NCBI RefSeq assembly: GCF_012317385.1
Contig: NZ_CP051144.1
Span: 310,001 to 374,000 of the forward strand
Length of the DNA: 64,000 nucleotides
From: Romboutsia sp. CE17
GTDB taxonomy: Bacteria; Bacillota; Clostridia; Peptostreptococcales; Peptostreptococcaceae
Direction of reading: 5' to 3'
In this document: positions 26,450 through 34,895 of the stretch, one piece after another
Position numbering within the stretch: the first letter of the stretch is position 1
Layout: each line of letters opens with the position of its first letter
Made by a program: the position numbers and the translations under genes
Notes under the pieces: generated by a model
The model's input: only the letters and a program-made list of their open reading frames with translations
Told to the model about the DNA's origin: nothing
Databases searched by the model: none

Positions 26450-27457
26450 ATGGATAAAATTATTTCTGTTAAAAATCTTAAGACATATTTTTATGCTAAT
26501 AATAGATGCAACAGGGCTCTAAATGGTGTATCTATGGATATAAAAAGAGGTAAAACGCTTTGTATAGTTGGAGAGTCAGGATGTGGTAAAAGTGTTACAG
26601 CATCATCTATAATGCAACTTTTACCTAAGTTTTCTAGAATCGAAGAGGGAGAAATAATATATCATAGTGAAGACGGTCATGATATTGCAATTCATGAGTT
26701 AGATAGAAACTCTAAAGAGATGAGACGTCTTAGAGGAAAAGATATAGCTATGATATTCCAAGATCCTATGACTGCATTAAATCCTGTATATACAATAGGA
26801 TGGCAAATAGTTGAGATGATTAGAGCTCATGAAAATATATCTAAAAAAGAAGCTAAAGAAAGAGCTTTAAAATTACTTAAAGATATGGGAATACCATTAG
26901 CTGAAAAAAGAATAGATCAATATCCACATGAATTTTCAGGTGGGATGAGACAAAGGGCAATGATTGCAATGGCAATGAGTTGTAATCCAAAAGTATTAAT
27001 AGCAGATGAGCCTACAACAGCTCTTGATGTTACAATACAAGCTCAGATATTTGAATTAATGGACAAATTAAAAAGGGAATACAATACAGCAATAATGCTA
27101 ATAACACACGATATGGGGGTTGTATGTGAGTTAGCTGACGATGTTGCAGTTATGTATATGGGAAATATAATTGAAAGTGGTAGTGCAAAAGAAGTATTGG
27201 AAAATCCATCTCACCCTTATACACAGGCTCTACTAAAATCTATTCCTGTACTAGGTAAAGGAGCTGATCAAGAGATAAATCCAATACGAGGAGCTACTCC
27301 AGATCCTTTTGATAGACCACCAGGATGTCAATTTGCACCTAGATGTGATTATTATTGCAAAGAATGTGATGAAAAAATGCCTGATGAAAAAATAATAGGC
27401 GAAGGTACTCATATGGTTCGTTGTATAAAATCTAAGGAGGTGGTTTTAAATGGATAA
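26450..27457 (+). CDS. ABC transporter ATP-binding protein, DppD type
   Basis: The 335-residue ATPase has Walker A GESGCGKS near residue 40, signature FSGGMRQR, Walker B VLIADEPTTALD and the switch His in LITHDMG. The C-terminal oligopeptide-transporter extension contains a Cys cluster PGCQFAPRCDYYCKECDEKMP, a pattern that can hold an Fe-S cluster in some homologues. It powers import with the DppF-type subunit, whose gene overlaps it by eight bases. GGGGGAC precedes the ATG. Confidence 0.93.
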   Translation: MDKIISVKNLKTYFYANNRCNRALNGVSMDIKRGKTLCIVGESGCGKSVTASSIMQLLPKFSRIEEGEIIYHSEDGHDIAIHELDRNSKEMRRLRGKDIAMIFQDPMTALNPVYTIGWQIVEMIRAHENISKKEAKERALKLLKDMGIPLAEKRIDQYPHEFSGGMRQRAMIAMAMSCNPKVLIADEPTTALDVTIQAQIFELMDKLKREYNTAIMLITHDMGVVCELADDVAVMYMGNIIESGSAKEVLENPSHPYTQALLKSIPVLGKGADQEINPIRGATPDPFDRPPGCQFAPRCDYYCKECDEKMPDEKIIGEGTHMVRCIKSKEVVLNG

Positions 27458-28487
27458 AGAAGTTTTACTTACATTAAAGGGGGTAAAAAACTACTTTCCA
27501 GTAAAAGAAGGAGCACTATCAAAGCCAAAGAATTATGTAAAAGCAGTTAATGATATTAATTTAAAGATATACAAAGGGGAAACATTAGGGCTAGTTGGAG
27601 AGTCAGGTTGTGGGAAAACAACATTAGGTAAAACTATTTTACAATTATATAAAGCTACAGATGGAGAGATAATATATAACTTTGAGGATGGAGAAAGAGA
27701 TCTCACTAAACTTAAAAAAAATGAAATGGATTTGGCACGTAAAAAGATCCAAATAGTATTTCAAGATCCACATTCATCTTTAAATCCTTCATTTACAATA
27801 TATCAGTCGCTATCTGATCCTTTAAAGAAATTTGGAATAAAATCAAAAGAAGAAAGAAGAAAAATTATAGGGGACCTACTTGAAGCAGTAAATATGAGAA
27901 GAGAATATATGGATAGATATCCTCATGAATTTTCAGGTGGTCAACGTCAAAGAATAGGTATAGCAAGAGCTTTATCTATAAATCCAGAGCTAGTAATTTG
28001 TGATGAAGCAGTATCAGCTCTTGATGTATCAATACAAGCACAAGTTTTAAACTTATTAAAAGAATTAAAAGAAAAACATAACTTAACATATATTTTTATA
28101 ACACATGACTTAAGTGTAGTTGAATATATAAGTGATAGAATTGCTGTAATGTATTTAGGTAAAATAGTAGAACTTGCAGATGCAAAATCATTATATAAAA
28201 ATACACTTCATCCATATACTCAAGCTTTATTATCTGCAATACCAGTAGCAGATATAAACCATAAGAAAGAAAGAATTGTTCTAGAAGGAGATGTTCCAAG
28301 TCCAATGAATCCTCCTAGTGGATGCTTCTTCCATCCAAGATGTAGACATTGTATGGATATTTGTAAATCAGAAGCTCCAGAAATGAAATCTTATATTATT
28401 GATGGAAAAGAGCATTTTGTAGCATGTCATTTATCTTCAAAACGAATACAAGAGGAGGGAAACTATGAGCAAGCAAGAACTATTTGA
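27450..28487 (+). CDS. ABC transporter ATP-binding protein, DppF type
   Basis: The 345-residue ATPase has Walker A GESGCGKTTLGKT, the Q loop QDPHSSLNP, signature FSGGQRQRIGIARAL and Walker B LVICDEAVSALD. The usual C-terminal extension ends in a Cys motif (PSGCFFHPRCRHCMDIC). Typical DppF/OppF length. AAGGAGG lies inside the end of the previous gene, and the 3' end overlaps nanE by 23 bases, so the transporter and the catabolic enzymes are translationally linked. That overlap is the strongest evidence that the transporter serves the sialate pathway. Confidence 0.93.
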   Translation: MDKEVLLTLKGVKNYFPVKEGALSKPKNYVKAVNDINLKIYKGETLGLVGESGCGKTTLGKTILQLYKATDGEIIYNFEDGERDLTKLKKNEMDLARKKIQIVFQDPHSSLNPSFTIYQSLSDPLKKFGIKSKEERRKIIGDLLEAVNMRREYMDRYPHEFSGGQRQRIGIARALSINPELVICDEAVSALDVSIQAQVLNLLKELKEKHNLTYIFITHDLSVVEYISDRIAVMYLGKIVELADAKSLYKNTLHPYTQALLSAIPVADINHKKERIVLEGDVPSPMNPPSGCFFHPRCRHCMDICKSEAPEMKSYIIDGKEHFVACHLSSKRIQEEGNYEQARTI

Positions 28488-29169
28488 TTTATTAAAAGGT
28501 AATGTAATTGTTTCTTGCCAGGCATTACCAGGTGAACCGCTATACGTCGAAGATAAATCGATAATGTATTTAATGGCAAGGGCTGCAAAAGCAGCAGGTT
28601 CACCAGCTATTAGAACGAGCAGTATAAGAGATGTAAAAGATATAAAAGAAGAAACTAAGCTTCCTGTAATCGGGTTAATAAAGAAAAATTATGAAGGTTC
28701 AGAAGTTTATATAACTCCTACAATGAAAGAAGTAGATGATTTAGTAGAAGCTGAAGCTGACATAGTAGCACTTGATTGCACATTTTCAAAGAGAGTAAAT
28801 GATGAACCAATTAATACATTTATAAAAAATATAAAAGAAAAATACCCTAATGTAGTTTTAATGGCTGATATATCTACTTATGAAGAAGGGATTAATGCTT
28901 ATAAATGTGGAGTAGATATTATTGGAACTACTATGAATGGATACACAAATCAAAGTATAGAAGCAAATATAAGTAATTTAGAGTTAGTAAGTAGATTAGC
29001 AAAAGAAGTTCCTATACCAATAATAGCAGAGGGGAAAATACATTACCCATATCAAGTTAAGGAAATGCTTGATGCAGGAGCCTTTGCTGTTGTTGTTGGA
29101 GGAGCAATTACTAGACCTCTAGAAATAGCAAAGAGATTTGTAGATGCAGCAAAAGGAGAGTTAGCATAA
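28465..29169 (+). CDS. nanE: N-acetylmannosamine-6-phosphate 2-epimerase
   Basis: The 234-residue TIM-barrel protein starts LLKGNVIVSCQALPGEPLY, diagnostic of NanE. IGLIKKNYEGSEVYITPT and the end ALDAGAFAVVVGGAITRP-type phosphate loop (MLDAGAFAVVVGGAITRPLEIAKRF region) also match. It converts ManNAc-6-P to GlcNAc-6-P, the third step of sialate use. AGGAGGG precedes the ATG inside the DppF-type gene. The start of nanK overlaps its stop by one base (TAATG). GlcNAc-6-P would feed NagA/NagB, which are not in this window. Confidence 0.95.
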   Translation: MSKQELFDLLKGNVIVSCQALPGEPLYVEDKSIMYLMARAAKAAGSPAIRTSSIRDVKDIKEETKLPVIGLIKKNYEGSEVYITPTMKEVDDLVEAEADIVALDCTFSKRVNDEPINTFIKNIKEKYPNVVLMADISTYEEGINAYKCGVDIIGTTMNGYTNQSIEANISNLELVSRLAKEVPIPIIAEGKIHYPYQVKEMLDAGAFAVVVGGAITRPLEIAKRFVDAAKGELA

Positions 29170-30080
29170 TGAATTACTTAGCTATTGATATAGGAGGAAC
29201 AGCTGTAAAAATAGCCATTTTAAATAAAGATGGAGAAATATTAAGTTTTGATAAATATTCAGTTTGTTTTGATAAATATGAAACACCAATACTTGAAACT
29301 GTATTAAAATCTATAGATATATTTATAGAAGAAAATAATATAAAAAATTTTGATGGAATATGTGTATCGGCAACTGGACAAATAGATGTCAACAAAGGTG
29401 CTGTAATTGGAACTGGTGGTAATATAAAAAATTACGATGGTTCAGAAATTAAAAATAAATTAGAAAATAAGTACAAAGTTAAAACTACAGTAATTAATGA
29501 TGCTAACGCTGCAGTGCTAGGTGAATTATTTTTAGGTAGAGCTAAGGGATTAAAAAATGTAGTTATGATTACTATTGGAACTGGAGTAGGTGGAGGAATA
29601 GTTGTAAATGGAAATATTCTACATGGGAACCTTGGTATAGGTGGAGAATTAGGGCATTTTTCTATAAATAATAGAGGAATAGAGTGCACTTGTGGTAATA
29701 GGGGTTGTTATGAAAGATATGCTTCTATGACAGCATTAATTAAAAGAGTAGAGGATAAACTTGGTATTCAAGATATAAATGGAAAAGATATATTTGATAG
29801 AATTTCAAGTGATAATATGGTTAAAGATATTGTAGATGAATGGATAGATGATATATCAGATGGTCTTGTATCTTTAGCCCATATATTTAATCCAGAAATT
29901 ATATTAATAGGTGGAGCAGTAAGTAATCAGGAAGATTTATTTATAAACAAATTAAGAGAAAAAGTGAAAATAAAGGTTATGCCAAATTTTGCTTCAAATT
30001 TAAAAATTGAAGCCGCTAAATTAGGTAATGATGCAGGATTAGTAGGCGCATTATACTATTATTTAAAGGATGGGGAATAA
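29169..30080 (+). CDS. nanK: ROK-family N-acetylmannosamine kinase
   Basis: The 303-residue protein has the ROK features: an N-terminal phosphate loop AIDIGGTAVKIAIL, the catalytic region VINDANAAVLGE, TIGTGVGGGIVVNG and the zinc motif CTCGNRGCYERYAS. ROK kinases phosphorylate free hexoses, but the place between nanE and nanA makes ManNAc the likely substrate. The step yields ManNAc-6-P for NanE. The start overlaps nanE by one base. The stop lies one base before the start of nanA. Confidence 0.92.
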   Translation: MNYLAIDIGGTAVKIAILNKDGEILSFDKYSVCFDKYETPILETVLKSIDIFIEENNIKNFDGICVSATGQIDVNKGAVIGTGGNIKNYDGSEIKNKLENKYKVKTTVINDANAAVLGELFLGRAKGLKNVVMITIGTGVGGGIVVNGNILHGNLGIGGELGHFSINNRGIECTCGNRGCYERYASMTALIKRVEDKLGIQDINGKDIFDRISSDNMVKDIVDEWIDDISDGLVSLAHIFNPEIILIGGAVSNQEDLFINKLREKVKIKVMPNFASNLKIEAAKLGNDAGLVGALYYYLKDGE

Positions 30081-30081
30081 G

Positions 30082-30996
30082 ATGAATTATACACTAGAAC
30101 AATTTAAAAATGTAACAGTTGCATTAAACACACCATTTAAAGAAAATGGAGAAGTTGACTTAGAAACTACAAGAAAACTAGTTAACTATTTATATAATAA
30201 AGGTATAAAGAATTTATATGTATGTGGAAGTACGGGAGAAGGCTTTTTATTAGACAATGAAGAAAGAAAAGCCGTAGTAGAAGCAGTTTGTGATGAAGTA
30301 AAAGATAAGATGACTATAATAGTTCATGTAGGTTGTGCAAGCACAAAACATTCATGTGAGCTTGCAAAACATGCTAAGGAGTGTGGAGCGCATGCAACTT
30401 CAGCAGTGCCAAGCGTATATTATAGACTTGGAGAAGAAAGTGTATACACTCACTGGACTGAAATAACAAAAGCAGCTGATCTACCATTCTTTATTTATAA
30501 TATACCGCAGCTTACAGGATTTAATTTATCTGATAATCTTCTAAAAAGAATGTGTGAAAATCCAAAGGTAATAGGTGTTAAGTGTTCATCAGATCCTGCA
30601 CATGATATTGCTAGATTTAAGGCAATTGGAGGAGAAGATTTCTTAGTATTTAATGGACCAGATGAACAATACTTAGCGGGAAGAATGATGGGGGCTGATG
30701 CAGGTATAGGTGGTACATATGCTGGAATGCCAGAATTATACTTAAAGTTAGAAGATTTAATAAGAAGAAATGAATTTGATAAAGCTAAAAAACTTCAATC
30801 TATAATGCTACAATATGTATACAGAATGTGTAGTTTTGGATCTTTATATGGATGTGTAAAATCATTAATAAAATTAGATGGTTTAGATATAGGTGTACCT
30901 AGGCTTCCATTTTTACCAGTAAGTAGTGAAGATGAGAAGCTAGTAGAACTATACAAAGATATTCAAAACACAATAATTGAGACTAGATCGTGGTAG
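30082..30996 (+). CDS. nanA: N-acetylneuraminate lyase
   Basis: The product (about 304 residues) belongs to the DHDPS/NAL class I aldolases. GSTGEGFLLDNEERK is the pyruvate-carboxylate-binding motif, the Tyr of FFIYNIPQLTGF is catalytic, and IGVKCSS supplies the Schiff-base lysine. The GSTGEGF loop together with nanE and nanK neighbours favours sialate lyase over dihydrodipicolinate synthase. It splits Neu5Ac into ManNAc and pyruvate. ATG at 30082 follows GGGGA by seven bases. An in-frame ATG at 30070 within nanK would add four residues and lacks an RBS. Confidence 0.92.
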   Translation: MNYTLEQFKNVTVALNTPFKENGEVDLETTRKLVNYLYNKGIKNLYVCGSTGEGFLLDNEERKAVVEAVCDEVKDKMTIIVHVGCASTKHSCELAKHAKECGAHATSAVPSVYYRLGEESVYTHWTEITKAADLPFFIYNIPQLTGFNLSDNLLKRMCENPKVIGVKCSSDPAHDIARFKAIGGEDFLVFNGPDEQYLAGRMMGADAGIGGTYAGMPELYLKLEDLIRRNEFDKAKKLQSIMLQYVYRMCSFGSLYGCVKSLIKLDGLDIGVPRLPFLPVSSEDEKLVELYKDIQNTIIETRSW

Positions 30997-31005
30997 GTGA
31001 TATAA

Positions 31006-31650
31006 TTGAATATCTTATGTTTTGGAGACTCTAATACACATGGATATAATCCAAAAGATGGAACTAGATACGAAAGGAATAAGAGATGGACTGGAATCTT
31101 ACAAAATCTTTTAGGAGAAGAGGATTATGTTATAGAAGAAGGTTTAAGTGGAAGAACAACTGTATTTGAAGACCCAATACATGAAGGATTAAGTGGACTT
31201 AATCATATATACTCGTGTCTAATGACTCATGAACCGCTTGATTTACTTATAATAATGTTAGGCACTAATGATACAAAAGAACGATTTGGGGCTAATGCAA
31301 ATGTTATATCATTAGGCTTATCTAGATTAATAGAGAAGGCTAAAAATACTAAACTTGCATTTAGAAATAATAAACCAAATATATTAATAGTTGCACCAAT
31401 TCCTATTCGTCCAGAAATAAGTTCTGTTGAGTGTGGGGCTACTATGGGAAAAGGTTGCTCAGAAAAGTCATATGAATTAATACCTTTATATGAAAATGTG
31501 GCTAAAGAAATGGGATGTCATTTCTTTGATCCATCTTCATATGTATCTTGTAGCGATTATGACTATATGCACTTATCAGAAGAAGCTCATGAAATATTAG
31601 CAAATAAGCTTTATAATGTTATAAGTAATATAAAAACCGCGTTGGTATAA
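31006..31650 (+). CDS. SGNH/GDSL hydrolase, probable sialate O-acetylesterase
   Basis: The 214-residue cytoplasmic protein has the SGNH blocks: GDSNTHG (catalytic Ser, block I), the block II Gly in EEGLSGRTT, LGTNDTK (block III Asn) and DYMHLSEEAHE (catalytic Asp/His, block V). It starts at TTG after GGTGA. As last gene of the nan operon, ten bases after nanA, it most likely removes O-acetyl groups from imported sialic acids so that NanA can act. That role is inferred from position; the arylesterase-like subgroup has broad activity. The operon terminator overlaps its stop codon. Confidence 0.85.
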   Translation: MNILCFGDSNTHGYNPKDGTRYERNKRWTGILQNLLGEEDYVIEEGLSGRTTVFEDPIHEGLSGLNHIYSCLMTHEPLDLLIIMLGTNDTKERFGANANVISLGLSRLIEKAKNTKLAFRNNKPNILIVAPIPIRPEISSVECGATMGKGCSEKSYELIPLYENVAKEMGCHFFDPSSYVSCSDYDYMHLSEEAHEILANKLYNVISNIKTALV

Positions 31651-31668
31651 TATCAATGCGGTTTTATA
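31632..31668 (+). terminator. Terminator of the nan operon
   Basis: AAAAACCGC...GCGGTTTT forms a long stem that begins inside the last codons of the esterase gene and ends in TTTTATATT. Confidence 0.85.
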
Positions 31669-31702
31669 TTATTTATATAAATGAATTTTATATCGTATTA
31701 TA

Positions 31703-31731
31703 TTGAAAAAATAAATAATAATATGTATAAT
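31703..31731 (+). promoter_or_regulatory. Promoter of the riboswitch/amidohydrolase transcript
   Basis: TTGAAA-17-TATAAT (31703-31708, 31726-31731) puts the start point about 15 bases before the aptamer. Confidence 0.75.
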
Positions 31732-31752
31732 ATATTTAAAAATAAGATAAAT

Positions 31753-31820
31753 ATTCGTATATAATGGTAATATGGTCCATAAGTTTCTACGAACTCACCG
31801 TAAATGAGTTTACTATGAAT
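31753..31820 (+). ncRNA. Purine riboswitch aptamer, guanine class
   Basis: All purine-aptamer elements are in order. P1 is ATTCGTA/TATGAAT, J1/2 TATAAT, P2 ATGGT/TCCAT with loop AATATGG, J2/3 AAGTTTCTAC, P3 GAACTCA/TGAGTTT with loop CCGTAAA, and J3/1 ACT. The J3/1 base is C, the guanine/hypoxanthine-specific form; adenine aptamers have U. The loops that kiss (ATATGG and CCGTAAA) match the consensus. Confidence 0.93.
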
Positions 31821-31857
31821 AGTTCAAGTGCTTATTGTGTGATTTAAATATAATCCT

Positions 31858-31902
31858 ATAAGATATATGTTCTATTCATTAGAGTATATATCTTTTTTTT
31901 TA
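31858..31902 (+). terminator. Riboswitch expression-platform terminator
   Basis: AAGATATATGTTCTA pairs with TAGAGTATATATCTT and ends in nine T. The 5' arm and loop contain CTATTCAT (31872-31879), the exact complement of ATGAATAG (31815-31822) in the 3' strand of P1. P1 plus terminator and the antiterminator therefore exclude each other: guanine bound gives OFF. Confidence 0.85.
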
Positions 31903-31926
31903 AAATAAGTTAGGAGAAATTATACG

Positions 31927-33291
31927 ATGGCTCAATTATACATAAAAAATTGTTATTTAATAACTATGAATGATGAAAGAGAAGTATATGAAAACGGAAG
32001 TATACTTATAGAAAATGATATTATAAAAGCAGTAGGTCATATAGATGAATCTATAGTAAATGAAGATGCAGAAGTATATGATGCATGTGGAAAAATATTA
32101 ATGCCTGGATTTGTAAATACTCATGTTCATTTATCACAACAATTAGGTCGTGGAATAGCGGATGATGTTACTTTACTTACATGGTTAAGAGATAGAATAT
32201 GGCCTTATGAGAGTAGTTTTGATTATGAGGATTCATTAATATCATCTACTGCATGTTGTATAGAATTGATAAAATCAGGAGTTACAACTTTTTTAGAATC
32301 AGGCGGACAATATGTAGATGCAATGGTCGAAGCTGTTGATAAAACTGGTATAAGAGCATGTCTTGCAAAGTCTGTAATGGACAATGGAGAAGGTTTACCG
32401 AAAGCTTGGCAAAAAACTTGTGACGAAGAATTAAATGCTCAAATTGAGTTATTTGAGAAATTTAATAATACATGTGATGGAAGGGTTAAAATATGGTTTG
32501 GACTAAGAACTATATTCAATAATTCAGATGAATTAATTGTAAGGACAAAAGAGCTTGCAGATAAATATAATACTGGAATCCATATGCATATAGCTGAAAT
32601 TGCAGATGAAATAGACTTTGCTAAAACTAGAAAAGGATTTGGTACAGTAGAGCATTTAAATGAGTTAGGTGTATTAGGTCCAAATTTATTAGCTGTTCAT
32701 ACAGTTTGGTTAACTAATAGAGAACTTGATCTATTCAGATTAAATAATGTTAAGGTTTCGCACAATCCAGCAGCTGCAATGAAGGTTGTATTAGGATTTG
32801 CATCAATACCAGAAATGCTTCATAAAGGTATACCTGTATCTATAGGAACAGATGGAGCACCTTCTAATAATAGAATGGATATGATGAGAGATATGTATTT
32901 AACATCCCTTATACATAAAGGAAGAACTTTAAATCCAGAAGTTGTTTATGCAGAACAAATACTAGAAATGGCAACGTTAAATGGTGCTAAGTGTGCACTT
33001 ATGGAAGATAAAATAGGAAGCTTAGAAGTTGGTAAAAAAGCAGATATGATAATATTAAATGGAAATGATATACACTCTTTACCAATGCATAATCCTATAG
33101 GTAATATAGTTTATTCAATGACTAGTGAAAATGTTGAGTCTACTATATGTAATGGTAAATGGCTTATGAAAGAAAGAGAAATTACTGTTTTAGATGAAGC
33201 TGAGTTACTTGAAAAAGTTAAGGTTCAAGCCGAAAAGATAAGAAAAAAAGCTAATGTAAATTTACCATCTAAGTTTAAGATTATTAAGTAA
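31927..33291 (+). CDS. Amidohydrolase (ATZ/TRZ family), probable guanine-type purine deaminase
   Basis: The 454-residue metal-dependent hydrolase has the N-terminal beta domain, then HxH in PGFVNTHVHLSQ and ADDVTLLTWLRDRIWPYE. The later ligands are HMHIAE, AVHTVWL and the Asp of IGTDGAPSNN. These are the metal and general-acid residues of cytosine/guanine deaminase-like and MTA/SAH deaminase-like enzymes. Sequence alone leaves guanine, 8-oxoguanine and MTA/SAH open. The guanine-class riboswitch directly upstream points to a purine base, so guanine or an oxidised guanine is my preference. GGAGAAATTATACG precedes the ATG. An IS256 element sits 20 bases after the stop. Confidence 0.85.
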   Translation: MAQLYIKNCYLITMNDEREVYENGSILIENDIIKAVGHIDESIVNEDAEVYDACGKILMPGFVNTHVHLSQQLGRGIADDVTLLTWLRDRIWPYESSFDYEDSLISSTACCIELIKSGVTTFLESGGQYVDAMVEAVDKTGIRACLAKSVMDNGEGLPKAWQKTCDEELNAQIELFEKFNNTCDGRVKIWFGLRTIFNNSDELIVRTKELADKYNTGIHMHIAEIADEIDFAKTRKGFGTVEHLNELGVLGPNLLAVHTVWLTNRELDLFRLNNVKVSHNPAAAMKVVLGFASIPEMLHKGIPVSIGTDGAPSNNRMDMMRDMYLTSLIHKGRTLNPEVVYAEQILEMATLNGAKCALMEDKIGSLEVGKKADMIILNGNDIHSLPMHNPIGNIVYSMTSENVESTICNGKWLMKEREITVLDEAELLEKVKVQAEKIRKKANVNLPSKFKIIK

Positions 33292-33313
33292 TTTAATATA
33301 AAAATAAAAATGG

Positions 33314-33362
33314 GACTGTAGGTAGTTTTGTGTAAATACAAACTTACCTACAGTCTTTTTTG
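33314..33362 (+). terminator. Terminator inside the left end of the IS
   Basis: GACTGTAGGTA (33314-33324) pairs with TACCTACAGTC (33345-33355), with further inner pairing, and ends in six T. It would stop read-through from the amidohydrolase gene into the transposase. Confidence 0.85.
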
Positions 33363-33419
33363 AATGTAAAATTGGTAAGTTTGGAATAATATTCATATTA
33401 AACTTTTGGAGGTAAAGAA

Positions 33420-34661
33420 ATGAAAGATCAAAGAGAAATAATTATTCCAGATTTAGACTACCAAGCTGAAGTAAGAAAATGTAAAACCATGGAAGATGTA
33501 GTTGGTAAAAATGGATTAATGCAAAAGCTGTTCAAAGATATTATCCAACAATTGCTAGAAGCAGAAATGGAAGAACATCTGGGAAGAGAAAGGCATGAAA
33601 GAAGTAATGAAGCTAATCCAAACTATAGGAATGGATATAGTTCTAAGACTATTGAAAGTAGTTTTGGTGAAGTTGGCCTAGATATACCAAGAGATAGAAA
33701 AGCACAATTTGAACCGAAGGTTGTTAAAAAGTATGAAACTGTATGTAATGAACTAGATAAAAAAATAATAGGTCTTTATGCCTGTGGTATGAGTGTAAGA
33801 GATATCCAATCTGAAATGGAAGAACTATATGGCATTGATGTGTCTCCTGCAATGATATCTAAGATAACAGATAAGGTTGTAGAGGCTGCCGCCGAATGGC
33901 AAAGCAGAGAACTTGATGAAATATACCCAATCGTATATATGGATGCTATGCATTTTAAAGTAAGAGATGATAATAAAATAGTTTCAAAGGCAGCATATAT
34001 ATGTATGGCTTTAGATATGAAAGGAAAAAAAGATATATTAGGTATTTGGATTGGTGAATCAGAAGGCGCAAAATTTTGGCTATCAGTTTGTAATGATTTG
34101 AAAAATAGAGGCGTAGATGATATTTTAATTGCATGTATGGATGGTTTAAAAGGTCTACCTGAAGCAATTAAAACTGTATATCCAGATGTAAGTATTCAAA
34201 CTTGTATAGTTCATCAAATTAGAAACTCTCTTAAATATATAGCATCAAAAGATCAGAGAGAGTTTATGAAAGATTTAAAAAGTGTTTATAGGGCATTTAA
34301 CGAAGAAACAGCACTTAAAAATTTAGATATTCTTAAGGAGAAATGGTATTCAAAATATTCTGTTGTAATAGATTCATGGTACAATAACTGGAGTAATCTG
34401 AATACGTATTTTGAATATCCACATGAAATTAGAAGAATTATTTATACTACAAATGCTCTTGAGGGATTTAATAGACAGTTAAGAAAATATACTAAGGTAA
34501 GAACTGTATTTCCAACAGATGAGTCACTAAGAAAATCACTATATTTATCTACCATGAAAATTATGGAGAAATGGACCTCTCCAAACCAAAATTGGGCGTC
34601 TACTTTAGGACAGCTTACAATTATGTTTGGAGAAAGGATACCTAACTCTTACACAATATAA
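33420..34661 (+). CDS. IS256 family transposase
   Basis: The 413-residue protein is a full-length mutator/IS256 transposase. It has the N-terminal DNA-binding region with YRNGYSSKTIESSFGEVGLDIPRDR and the DDE catalytic domain: first Asp in IVYMDAMHFKVR, second in ACMDGLKGL, CIVHQIRNSLKYI, and the Glu in TTNALEGFNRQLRK. It cuts and copies the element via a circular intermediate. Length is normal and no residue appears lost. GGAGG precedes the ATG. Confidence 0.97.
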   Translation: MKDQREIIIPDLDYQAEVRKCKTMEDVVGKNGLMQKLFKDIIQQLLEAEMEEHLGRERHERSNEANPNYRNGYSSKTIESSFGEVGLDIPRDRKAQFEPKVVKKYETVCNELDKKIIGLYACGMSVRDIQSEMEELYGIDVSPAMISKITDKVVEAAAEWQSRELDEIYPIVYMDAMHFKVRDDNKIVSKAAYICMALDMKGKKDILGIWIGESEGAKFWLSVCNDLKNRGVDDILIACMDGLKGLPEAIKTVYPDVSIQTCIVHQIRNSLKYIASKDQREFMKDLKSVYRAFNEETALKNLDILKEKWYSKYSVVIDSWYNNWSNLNTYFEYPHEIRRIIYTTNALEGFNRQLRKYTKVRTVFPTDESLRKSLYLSTMKIMEKWTSPNQNWASTLGQLTIMFGERIPNSYTI

Positions 34662-34730
34662 ATTTTTTTAAAATTATGGAAAATTTAGTGTATAAATAAC
34701 TAAATTAAACACATAATAATTGTGTAAAGA

Positions 34731-34795
34731 ATTCCAGTATTAGTATTTCTCAAAAATAAAAAAATATTACTGGAATTTGAAATTTCCAGTAATAT
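34731..34795. repeat. Three-way alternative hairpins in the right part of the IS
   Basis: AATTCCAGTA (34731 region), TACTGGAATT (34768 region) and ATTTCCAGTAATAT (34782 region) can pair as arms 1-2 or 2-3, but not both. The segment follows the transposase gene and precedes the right inverted repeat. An ACACA/TGTGT hairpin lies just before it (34710-34727). Confidence 0.6.
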
Positions 34796-34841
34796 AAATT
34801 ATAAAAAATCTTATTTACACAAATCTATAGACATTCTCATA

Positions 34842-34883
34842 AAAATTCACTAGGAAAAGTTATTATACACCTAGTGAATTTTT
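34842..34883. terminator. Bidirectional terminator beside the IS insertion site
   Basis: AAAATTCACTAGG pairs with CCTAGTGAATTTT across a 15-base loop, with A and T runs on either side. It ends the minus-strand gene at 34896. Its left foot overlaps the right copy of the IS target duplication, so before insertion it also served the amidohydrolase gene. Confidence 0.85.
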
Positions 34884-34895
34884 ATTTAATTTATT

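Larger units (their letters stand above)
33312..34838 (+). mobile_element. Intact IS256-family insertion sequence, 1527 bp
   Basis: The outer 27 bases of the ends, read inward, match at 21 positions: GGGACTGTAGGT... on the left and GAGAATGTCTAT... on the right, sharing the core TTTGTGTAAATA. The 8-bp sequence ATAAAAAT directly flanks both ends (33304-33311 and 34839-34846), the target duplication size used by this family. The transposase frame is uninterrupted, so the element may be active. Confidence 0.88.

Noticed and set aside
30082-30996. Dihydrodipicolinate synthase (dapA)
   Set aside because: Position between nanK and the esterase with nanE and an RpiR regulator supports sialate lyase.
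31741-31820. Adenine-class aptamer
   Set aside because: The discriminating J3/1 base is C (ACTATG), not T as in adenine aptamers (ATTATG).
33312-34838. Larger transposon or genomic island around the IS
   Set aside because: Target duplications abut the IS ends and the flanks rejoin cleanly; no integrase, att repeats or base-composition change beyond it.
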